This document shows positions 57,628 to 64,000 of a stretch of 64,000 nucleotides of DNA, in pieces. How positions within the stretch are numbered: the first letter of the stretch is position 1; each line of letters opens with the position of its first letter. The notes beneath the pieces were generated by a model, which saw nothing but the letters and a program-made list of their open reading frames with translations, did no database searches and was not told the origin of the DNA. This stretch comes from Laceyella putida (lineage in GTDB: Bacteria; Bacillota; Bacilli; Thermoactinomycetales; Thermoactinomycetaceae): positions 1 through 64,000 of the forward strand of contig NZ_JBHTBW010000003.1 in the NCBI RefSeq assembly GCF_042665195.1. Direction: 5' to 3'. A program made the translations under genes and the position numbers.

Positions 57628-58632
57628 TTACAGCTTTAGGTTGGAGCTGTGTCCAGGCTGCAGTCTCGCTTCAGGATCTAAGTATTGTTTCGCGTTGTTG
57701 ACGGCGGTCGGCGCTTCACCGAAGCCAACGGCAATCAGCTTTACTTTGCCGGGATAAGTGGCAATGTCCCCAGCCGCATAGATGCCCGGAATATTGGTTT
57801 CCATGCGGGAATTGACCTTGATAGCCCCATTCTCGATCTCCAGCCCCCACTCAGCGATGGGACCCAAAGAGGAGACAAATCCAAAGCTGACGATCAACGC
57901 ATCAATATCCAACGTTTCGCTCACCTTGCTTTTTTTATCGACGAGGGTAATTTGCTCGATTTGTTCATCCCCATGCAGGGCTTCGATTTCACGGGGGGTG
58001 ATGACGCGGATGCTGGAATTCATCATCTGTTCCACACTGTGTTCATGGGCGCGAAATTTGTCACGGCGGTGTACGACCGTTACGCTTTTGGCAATCGGTT
58101 CCAACATCAGGGCCCAATCCACGGCAGAATCTCCGCCACCGGCGATCATCACGTTTTTGCCGGCGAACTGCTGCTTGTCTTTGACAAAGTAGAACAGGCT
58201 GTTGTTCTCAAATCGTTCAGCACCGGGCAAACTCAGCTTACGGGGCTCAAAAGCGCCACAGCCCGCGGTGATGATCACCGATCTGGCGAGATGGACTTGT
58301 TTATGTGTGACAATCTCAAATAAGCGTTCTTCCTTTTTGTTTACTTCCAATACCTTTTCATCTAAGCAATATGTTGGGCTGAAGTGATTGGCCTGTTCAA
58401 TCAGGTTATTGATCAAATCTTGGGCCACCACGCGGGGAAAGCCAGCCACATCATAAATGTATTTCTCAGGATAAAGGGCGGAAAGCTGTCCGCCTAATTG
58501 GGGCATGCTTTCAATCACCTTAACGGATGCATGGCGCATTCCAGCATAAAAGGCGGCAAATAACCCAGCGGGACCCCCACCGATGATGGCGATATCAGTC
58601 ACCTGATTATCTGTGTGCTGCTGCGAAGTCAT
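57628..58632 (-). CDS. yumC: Ferredoxin-NADP reductase, YumC type
   Basis: Thioredoxin-reductase-like flavoprotein of 334 residues. The FAD motif is IIGGGPAGLFAAFYAG (about 15-30), the NADPH motif GGGDSAVDWAL, and the second FAD motif GIYAAGDIA. It lacks the CxxC disulfide of thioredoxin reductase, which marks it as the bacterial type 2 ferredoxin/flavodoxin-NADP reductase YumC. It passes electrons to ferredoxin and can support iron-sulfur and radical-SAM enzymes. It is divergent from the NADH dehydrogenase gene, as in B. subtilis yumB-yumC. Confidence 0.93.
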   Translation of the reverse strand: MTSQQHTDNQVTDIAIIGGGPAGLFAAFYAGMRHASVKVIESMPQLGGQLSALYPEKYIYDVAGFPRVVAQDLINNLIEQANHFSPTYCLDEKVLEVNKKEERLFEIVTHKQVHLARSVIITAGCGAFEPRKLSLPGAERFENNSLFYFVKDKQQFAGKNVMIAGGGDSAVDWALMLEPIAKSVTVVHRRDKFRAHEHSVEQMMNSSIRVITPREIEALHGDEQIEQITLVDKKSKVSETLDIDALIVSFGFVSSLGPIAEWGLEIENGAIKVNSRMETNIPGIYAAGDIATYPGKVKLIAVGFGEAPTAVNNAKQYLDPEARLQPGHSSNLKL

Positions 58633-58930
58633 GCGAACACCTCCGGAATGTTCTTAATTTAATTATTAAATCTCTATTTACTTCCCTATATAATACCTTA
58701 AATCATATGAAAAGGAGTATACGATGGATAAAAAATTACCAAGTGCATTGAACCTAGGTTAAACACGGATAATGGCAAGGTTTGTGAGATAAAATGAAAG
58801 TAAAAAGCTCTTGCCAAAAGAACGTGAAAATCATATCATAAACAATGGCATGATACAATGAGGACGCTGATGTAAGACTTCCCTAGTTTGTGAGAAGCTA
58901 ATCATAATAAGTAGATGGATGTGATCAATG

Positions 58931-60118
58931 ATGAGTGTACCTAAAATCGTTATTCTGGGTGCAGGCTATGGCGGTCTCATGACGGCAAAAGGCTTAGCCA
59001 AGGAATTGAAAAGCAACGAAGCAGAGATCACTCTGGTGAACCAAAACTCTTATCATTATGTGACAACGGAACTTCATAAACCGGCAGCTGGCACTTCCCA
59101 TCATGACCATGCGCGCCTCTCGATTCCATCTGTGATCAATACGAAACGGATCCATTTCATCCAAGACCGTGTAACGGCGATCAAGTTGGAAGAGAAAGAA
59201 GTTCAATTGGAAAACAATGAGGCGCTCAAATACGACTATTTGGTCATCGGATTGGGTAGCGCTCCAGAAACCTTTGGCATCAAAGGTCTCTTGGAAAATG
59301 CCTTCTTTATCCGCAATATCGCCAGTGTGCGTACGATTCGTGAGCACATGGAGTACATGTTTTCGCGTTATGCGAATGAGAAGAAGGAAGAGTTGATCAC
59401 CATCGTTGTGGGCGGTGCCGGATTTACCGGGATCGAGTATGTGGGTGAATTGGTGGATCGGATGCCGGAGCTGTGCCGCGATTATGACATTCCGCTGGAA
59501 AAAGTGCGCATCATCAACGTGGAAGCCGCGCCAACCGTGCTTCCGGGATTCGACAAAGAGCTGGTTGATTATGCGGTGAAATACCTCGAAAGCAAAGGCG
59601 TCGAGTTTTTGATCAGCACGCCGATCGAAGAGTGCACCGAAGATGGCGTGATCTTAAAAGGTGGACAAGAGATCAAAGCGGCCACGGTGGTATGGACCGG
59701 CGGCGTGCGCGGGAACAAGCTGGTTGAAGAATCGGGCATCGAAACGATGCGCGGACGCGTAAAAGTAGATGAAACCTTGCGCGCCCCAGGGTTTGACAAT
59801 GTCTTCGTCATCGGGGACAGCTCTTTGGTGTTTAACGAAGACGAGCGTCCATATCCGCCTACAGCACAAATCTCCACCCAACAAGGACAATACCTGGGCA
59901 AAAACTTGGCCGCATTGCTCCGCGGCGAAGAAATGAAGCCATTCAAATATATGCCGAAGGGCACCGTTGCTTCCCTTGGCCGCAAAGAAGCCATTGGAGT
60001 AGTGGGCAACAAAAAATTGAAGGGTGGAGCGGCAGCGTTCATGAAAAAAGTGATCGACTTGCGTTGGTTCTACCTGTTGGGCGGCTTTTCTTTGGTGTTG
60101 CGGAAAGGCAAACTGTAA
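58931..60118 (+). CDS. ndh: Type II NADH dehydrogenase
   Basis: Flavoprotein of 395 residues that oxidises NADH and reduces menaquinone without pumping protons. FAD motif IVILGAGYGGLMTAKGL (about 6-22), NADH motif IVVGGAGFTGIEYVGEL, and second FAD motif VFVIGDSSLV. A C-terminal amphipathic part (FMKKVIDLRWFYLLGGF) anchors it on the membrane. ATG at 58931 has GGATGTGA 6 bases upstream; ATG at 58928 is also possible. Matches YumB/YutJ. Terminator at 60125. Confidence 0.93.
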   Translation: MSVPKIVILGAGYGGLMTAKGLAKELKSNEAEITLVNQNSYHYVTTELHKPAAGTSHHDHARLSIPSVINTKRIHFIQDRVTAIKLEEKEVQLENNEALKYDYLVIGLGSAPETFGIKGLLENAFFIRNIASVRTIREHMEYMFSRYANEKKEELITIVVGGAGFTGIEYVGELVDRMPELCRDYDIPLEKVRIINVEAAPTVLPGFDKELVDYAVKYLESKGVEFLISTPIEECTEDGVILKGGQEIKAATVVWTGGVRGNKLVEESGIETMRGRVKVDETLRAPGFDNVFVIGDSSLVFNEDERPYPPTAQISTQQGQYLGKNLAALLRGEEMKPFKYMPKGTVASLGRKEAIGVVGNKKLKGGAAAFMKKVIDLRWFYLLGGFSLVLRKGKL

Positions 60119-60124
60119 AAAGTG

Positions 60125-60155
60125 AAGACCCTTCTTGAGAGGGGTCTTTTTATTT
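60125..60155 (+). terminator. Terminator after ndh
   Basis: AAGACCC pairs with GGGTCTT around a short loop and is followed by TTTATTTTTT. Confidence 0.8.
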
Positions 60156-60312
60156 TTTGTTTAACCATGCATTTATTCGAAAACAGTAGCAATAGATTGT
60201 TAATACCACATACATCCGTTATAATAAGAATATATCCATCTATATGGATGTTTATTTATTCATTAGCATCATATATAATGTTCAGAAAATGAAAACTAGG
60301 AGGGGAATATAA

Positions 60313-60468
60313 ATGATTCGGTCTAATTATTATGAGACGGATGTATGCACCTATTGTGAGGGAGATGGATACGTCACTTTGCTCCTTGGCGGTTCGGAAA
60401 CGTGTTATGCTTGCAAAGGGAGCGGACATAAAAAATCGAATCACTCTAAAACCGAATCGGTTTCTTAA
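60313..60468 (+). CDS. yuiA: YuiA-like small zinc-finger protein
   Basis: Protein of 51 residues with two DnaJ-type knots: CTYCEGDGY and CYACKGSGH, with GGSETC between. It resembles YuiA of B. subtilis, whose gene lies in the same yui-yum neighbourhood. Zinc binding is likely; function unknown. AGGAGGGGAATATAA precedes the ATG. A terminator follows at 60509. Confidence 0.85.
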   Translation: MIRSNYYETDVCTYCEGDGYVTLLLGGSETCYACKGSGHKKSNHSKTESVS

Positions 60469-60508
60469 AATATGCTGAAGATTCATAATGTTATAACAAA
60501 ATGATTGG

Positions 60509-60533
60509 AGTCCCGTATCCCGGGACTTTTGAT
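60509..60533. terminator. Terminator between yuiA and hemQ
   Basis: AGTCCCG pairs with CGGGACT around TATCC and is followed by TTTGATTTT. It sits between convergent genes. Confidence 0.75.
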
Positions 60534-60534
60534 T

Positions 60535-61299
60535 TTACAGCGTATTTAACGCATCCGTGATTTCCGGATGATTAATGCAGGTGAACATGGGTACGTCACG
60601 AAGAGTATAGCGGCTTGCTTCCGTCTCGCGCAGTTCTTGCACAAGGTTTAAGAAGTCTTTGGGATCATCGGTTTCAAAGGCGACGACAAACTCTTGATCG
60701 TCGATGCCGAAACTATAGGTTGTATTCAATTTGACGGATGGATATTTGCTACCCACTTGGATGTGCTCGTCCATCATCCCTTGGCGGGCAGGGAAAGAAA
60801 GTTGGTACCAATCGCGAGTTTTCACGAATGGATAGATGAACAGATATTTGCTGCGGCCCGGAATGATATGGGTGCGTGGGTTTTGATGTTCCGGATCCAT
60901 CTTGTCAACATAGACACTGCGCTTGGTCAAAGAGAGATAAGAATATGTGATGGTTAAGTATTTACCCAAACCGGTGCGCATCAGCTGGCTGGTCATCTCT
61001 TGGAACGTTTCCAATTCGTTGGCGATCCGCCAGAGCATCAACTCGGCATCAGCCCGAATTCCCACCAGGGAATATGATAAGACAAACATGCCAGGGTGAT
61101 TTTGGTATTCTTTCACAACCGCCGCAAACTCCTCTTTCCCTTTTTGTTGCTCGGCATCGCTTAGACGGCGCCATGCCGGATCTACTTTGAAAAAGGTAAA
61201 ATTAACGAATTGTGTTGGGAGTGTTGGGCGTTTGGGTGCTTCTTCGCCTGATTGTGCCCTCGGTCTTCCCGCGAAGGAAGGTCTGCCTTGTGGACGCAT
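60535..61299 (-). CDS. hemQ: Coproheme decarboxylase HemQ/ChdC
   Basis: Protein of 254 residues of the chlorite-dismutase-like family. It makes heme b from iron-coproporphyrin III in the Gram-positive pathway. Family strings are FVNFTFFKVDPAWRRL, LMLWRIANELETFQEM, YLTITYSYLSLTKRSVY with the catalytic Tyr, IPGRSKYLFIYPFVKTRDWY, and NTTYSFGIDDQEFVVAFE. A proline- and arginine-rich front of about 25 residues is extra. ATG at 61299 has AAGGAGG 8 bases upstream; the frame opens earlier at 61362. Confidence 0.95.
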   Translation of the reverse strand: MRPQGRPSFAGRPRAQSGEEAPKRPTLPTQFVNFTFFKVDPAWRRLSDAEQQKGKEEFAAVVKEYQNHPGMFVLSYSLVGIRADAELMLWRIANELETFQEMTSQLMRTGLGKYLTITYSYLSLTKRSVYVDKMDPEHQNPRTHIIPGRSKYLFIYPFVKTRDWYQLSFPARQGMMDEHIQVGSKYPSVKLNTTYSFGIDDQEFVVAFETDDPKDFLNLVQELRETEASRYTLRDVPMFTCINHPEITDALNTL

Positions 61300-61445
61300 A
61301 CGAAAGTCCTCCTTTTGCTTAATCCAGTCTTTATTGTAGCGAAAGAGAACAGAAAGAAGCAAATCACTTCAACAAATCGCCAACATTTGACTCTTACATT
61401 GACCAATCGGTTTATTTTCAGTACAATGAGTGGGGATTTTTAGTG

Positions 61446-61724
61446 ATGACGGAGGCGGTTAACTTGTATCTCGCCCAGTTAATTATTTCCATTCCTTTGC
61501 TCTTTGTGCTGTTTTTTGGAATCGGATTTATCTTAAACATGATCTTAAAGACCACATGGCTTCCTCTGGTTATCTTTTTCGGAGTTGCGCTGTATGTGGG
61601 CAAAGATGTGCATCAAATCTTCACCGTTGTCAACGCGGTACTCTTCTTTTCGGGACTGGCGGGCGCGATCGGCGGCGTCTGGACGATCAAAACGTTGCGC
61701 GAAAAAGGATACCGTATGTTCTAA
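61446..61724 (+). CDS. yuiB: YuiB-like membrane protein
   Basis: Protein of 92 residues with three hydrophobic segments (about 6-30, 36-55 and 60-80) and a basic C terminus KTLREKGYRMF. It matches YuiB of B. subtilis in size, layout and place (next to yuiA). Function unknown. Either GTG at 61443 or ATG at 61446 may be the start; the ribosome site is weak. A terminator follows at 61737. Confidence 0.82.
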   Translation: MTEAVNLYLAQLIISIPLLFVLFFGIGFILNMILKTTWLPLVIFFGVALYVGKDVHQIFTVVNAVLFFSGLAGAIGGVWTIKTLREKGYRMF

Positions 61725-61736
61725 TTGGCATGGAAG

Positions 61737-61768
61737 TCCGGAACCTCATGTGGTTTCGGATTTTTTTC
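61737..61768 (+). terminator. Terminator after yuiB
   Basis: TCCG(G)AACC pairs with GGTT(T)CGGA and is followed by TTTTTTT. Confidence 0.8.
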
Positions 61769-61783
61769 TATGGAGGGTTGCGG

Positions 61784-62656
61784 ATGATGCTCATTGTCGT
61801 CAATCAAGGGGCTGGGCGGGGAAAAGGGCGGTTTGTCTGGCGCCAAATCAAAGACCGCTTGGATGAACAGAATCAACCGTATCAAGTGCTATACACGAAA
61901 CCGCATGTTCGTGTCGTCGATGAACTTTCAAGGGTGCTCGCTGGTAGTCATGTTGACCGCGTGGTCGCGGTCGGCGGTGATGGCACATTTAGTGAAGTGG
62001 CGGAGGCGTTGGCGTCGACCGGGATTTCACTTGGATTGATCCCGGCGGGCACAGGCAATGACATTGCACGGGCCTTACAGATTCCTTCAGAGCCAGAGGC
62101 CGCCCTGCGGAGGGTGTTCTCGAACCAACCACAAACCATCGATATGGCCAGACTTAAAGAACGAACCATGTTGGGCTTTGCTGGGATGGGGTTTGATGCC
62201 GCTGTTGCCGACGCGGTGAATCGCGGCAAATCGAAACACTGGTTGGGATCGTTGGTCTATGGTGTGACGGCGGTTCGGATGCTGCGACAGTTTAAGCCAT
62301 CCCGGGTCACGTTGAGGGTCGATGGTCAGGAGTGGGTGTATGAGGCTGTTTGGATGGTGGCTGCCTGCAACACGTCACAATTTGGCGGTGGCATGAAGAT
62401 ATGCCCTCACGCGTCCCCGAATGATGGCACATTGGATGTTTGTGTGGTCAAAGAGTTAACCGTTTGTGAATTCTTGCGAATATTCCCATCCGTTTACCGT
62501 GGAAAGCATGTGAACCATCCCGCTGTCGCTTTTCATCGGGGATGTGAGATTGGGATTCGGGCGGAAGAGCCGTTTTTAACGCACATCGATGGCGATCTCG
62601 CCGGTGGTGGCTTGGAGCAGATACAACTGTTGCCGCGGGCGCTCTCGATATTGTGA
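61784..62656 (+). CDS. Diacylglycerol/lipid kinase, DagK/YegS family
   Basis: Protein of 290 residues of the DAGK catalytic family. The nucleotide site is VVAVGGDGTFSEV (about 63-75), followed by LGLIPAGTGNDIARAL and FAGMGFDAAV, with ACNTSQFGGGMKICPHASPNDGTLDV and THIDGDL in the C-terminal half. It phosphorylates diacylglycerol or a similar lipid. GGAGG lies 8 bases before the ATG at 61784. Its stop lies immediately beside that of the convergent BtuF-like gene. Confidence 0.9.
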   Translation: MMLIVVNQGAGRGKGRFVWRQIKDRLDEQNQPYQVLYTKPHVRVVDELSRVLAGSHVDRVVAVGGDGTFSEVAEALASTGISLGLIPAGTGNDIARALQIPSEPEAALRRVFSNQPQTIDMARLKERTMLGFAGMGFDAAVADAVNRGKSKHWLGSLVYGVTAVRMLRQFKPSRVTLRVDGQEWVYEAVWMVAACNTSQFGGGMKICPHASPNDGTLDVCVVKELTVCEFLRIFPSVYRGKHVNHPAVAFHRGCEIGIRAEEPFLTHIDGDLAGGGLEQIQLLPRALSIL

Positions 62657-63484
62657 TTAAAGCTTTAAACGTGTGTCAGCATACGGGTCGTCCTCGTTGG
62701 GAGCGCGAAAGTGATCAGGATAAAGCAAATGGGCCACTTGCTTGACTCCCAACAGCAGACGGGGGGATGGCCGACAAAACCACCCTTCCTCCAGGATATG
62801 AATGTTTTTCTCTTCCGCGAGGGGCGTTCCGCGCCAAGCTGGACGGGAAGTGAAAAAAGTTGACTTGATTCGTTCGCGTGGAATGCCGGTCCATGTGACC
62901 AACACGTGATCGGGGCACCGACTGGCCACTTCGCTCCAGTCCGTTTGCACGCTTTCCGCATCATGATCCCCATAGATGTTGGTAGCCCCTACAATGTGGC
63001 ATAGCTCTGTTAGCCAGTTTTGGCTTCCGGGGGTAAAAACGGGTTTGGGCCACCACTCAAAATAGAGACGCGATGGAATGGTTTGGGCGGGAATCGCGGT
63101 TCGGATCGCCGTCAGCTCCCGCAGGAAGCGGTCTTTTGCCAACTGTCCTTGGAGGGGAAGGCCGAGCGCCTCGCCGAGATAGACGAAATCTTCTGCAATA
63201 TCCTTGAACGACTTGGGATTGAGGATAAGGGTGGGAATCTGCTCTTGTTGGAGCTGTAAGATATTTTTCTCCATCCCCGGTACACTGAGGGAGGCGATCA
63301 CCAGATCTGGACGGAGTGCTTTCACCTTCTCCATGTCTATATCCAGATCTGGTCCTACCCTAGGGAGGTGTTGCCATTCATGTGGCCAATCGGAATAGTC
63401 GTCCAAACCGATGACTTCCTTTTGCAAACCCAAGAAATACAGCATTTCCGTATTGCTTGGACAGATGGATAGGATGCGTTTCAT
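62657..63484 (-). CDS. BtuF-like cobalamin/metal-chelate binding protein without signal
   Basis: Protein of 275 residues with the class III binding-protein fold: RILSICPSNTEMLYFLGL, VIGLDDYSDWP, LRPDLVIAS and ATNIYGDHDAESVQTDWSEV. There is no signal peptide or lipobox, so unlike true BtuF it should be cytoplasmic. Such signal-less members are known in Bacillales; their ligand is uncertain. ATG at 63484 has AAGAGGTG upstream; GTG at 63496 is in frame. It is convergent with the lipid kinase. Confidence 0.85.
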   Translation of the reverse strand: MKRILSICPSNTEMLYFLGLQKEVIGLDDYSDWPHEWQHLPRVGPDLDIDMEKVKALRPDLVIASLSVPGMEKNILQLQQEQIPTLILNPKSFKDIAEDFVYLGEALGLPLQGQLAKDRFLRELTAIRTAIPAQTIPSRLYFEWWPKPVFTPGSQNWLTELCHIVGATNIYGDHDAESVQTDWSEVASRCPDHVLVTWTGIPRERIKSTFFTSRPAWRGTPLAEEKNIHILEEGWFCRPSPRLLLGVKQVAHLLYPDHFRAPNEDDPYADTRLKL

Positions 63485-63515
63485 ACCATTCAACACCTCT
63501 TGGCTTCGATTTTTG

Positions 63516-63998
63516 TCAATACCAAAGAAAATACATCAAAATGGCAATGAGCACTCCAAACCAAGCTCCAGTAAACACTTCGATCGGCTTATGGCCCAAA
63601 ATTTCCTTTAACTTGATTCGTGTTTCGGCGGACGGCTTTTCGTTTAGATGGCGGATCTCACGCAACAGCAGGGAGAAGTCTTCCGCCAATTGATTCAATA
63701 CCTGGGCATGCATCCCGGCTTGTCTGCGTACACCTGTCGCATCATACATCACGATGATCCCGAAGATCGTGGCGATGGCGAAAGAGGGGGAGTGCCAGCC
63801 CGAAGTCAACCCGATGGAAGTAGCGAGGGAAGTAACGGCAGAGGTATGACCGCTGGGCATGCCTCCCGAGCTATAAGCCCAGTTCCAGTCCCACTCGCGT
63901 GTGATGGTATAGTTCCATGGCACTTTTAATAATTGTGCAAGTGTAATTGCGACAAGTGATGTCCAGAGGGGAAAGTTGTGTGCCAGTTGTTCCAGCAT
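63516..63998 (-). CDS. yuiD: YuiD-like divergent PAP2-family membrane protein
   Basis: Protein of 160 residues with about four hydrophobic segments. GGMPSGHTSAVTSLATSIG (about 45-63) is the conserved motif of the divergent PAP2 family (DUF212), to which YuiD belongs; MYDATGVRRQAGMHAQVLN is the second. The family is distantly related to phosphatidic-acid phosphatases. It starts two bases from the right edge of the window, so its ribosome site and any earlier start are not visible. Confidence 0.88.
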   Translation of the reverse strand: MLEQLAHNFPLWTSLVAITLAQLLKVPWNYTITREWDWNWAYSSGGMPSGHTSAVTSLATSIGLTSGWHSPSFAIATIFGIIVMYDATGVRRQAGMHAQVLNQLAEDFSLLLREIRHLNEKPSAETRIKLKEILGHKPIEVFTGAWFGVLIAILMYFLWY

Positions 63999-64000
63999 CG

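Noticed and set aside
1..64000. CRISPR array to go with the Cas4-like gene
   Set aside because: No run of regularly spaced short repeats was seen anywhere in the window.

Overview
The window comes from a spore-forming, Gram-positive member of the Bacillales. The signs are spore-coat and sporulation genes (CotF-like, YutH/CotS-like, YhcN-like, Spo0E-like, RacA-like, LytH-like), strong AGGAGG ribosome sites, frequent TTG and GTG starts, and gene content and order resembling the yui-yum-yun-yut region of Bacillus subtilis. Menaquinone appears to be made by the futalosine route (mqnE and a UbiD-family decarboxylase), unlike B. subtilis. This suggests a thermophilic relative such as the Thermoactinomycetaceae, but the genus is a guess.

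Layout. Bases 1-7470 are AT-rich accessory DNA. They hold a Cas4-like nuclease fragment followed by two unknown genes, gene remnants, an orphan Imm1-type immunity gene, and a four-gene operon (large membrane protein, SpoIIM/DUF95 protein, ABC ATPase, small membrane protein) that looks like the maturation, export and immunity part of a circular-bacteriocin cluster without a visible precursor. A broken copy of the end of an excalibur-domain gene lies on one side of this block and the intact gene on the other. Bases 7800-10010 are decayed: a frameshifted secreted-protein gene, and a sensor-kinase head joined by deletion to a xylulokinase tail. From about 10200 to 27800 is mostly core: UbiD decarboxylase, amino-acid permease, LytH, a Fur-controlled iron-siderophore uptake system, lipA, then the yutC-yutD-yutE-yutF-yutG set mixed with coat genes, a RacA-like protein, a SufR-like regulator and a metallo-beta-lactamase-fold hydrolase.

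Bases 28000-33400 are an AT-rich island between yutG and yutH. It starts with a truncated dehydrogenase gene and a C-terminal remnant seen again at 56.4 kb. It carries a phosphoribosyltransferase-HAD fusion divergent from a ThsA-like SIR2-SLOG NADase (Thoeris effector) with no TIR partner in view, then a dehydrogenase and a tandem-fused 6-pyruvoyl-tetrahydropterin synthase. Core genes resume with yutH, a cupin, a complete oligopeptide ABC transporter (two binding proteins, B, C, D, F), nfu, the methionine-to-cysteine pair mccA-mccB, yuzD, a poly-gamma-glutamate operon (pgsB-pgsC-pgsA-capD/ggt plus an unknown fifth gene), yuzB, mqnE, a Spo0E-like gene and yutM. The right end holds a TetR regulator, an unknown coiled-coil membrane protein, a zinc-ribbon protein, ferredoxin-NADP reductase and type II NADH dehydrogenase back to back, yuiA, hemQ, yuiB, a diacylglycerol kinase, a BtuF-like protein and yuiD.

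No tRNA, rRNA, CRISPR array or intact insertion sequence was recognised. All family assignments come from reading the translated sequence; no database search was possible.
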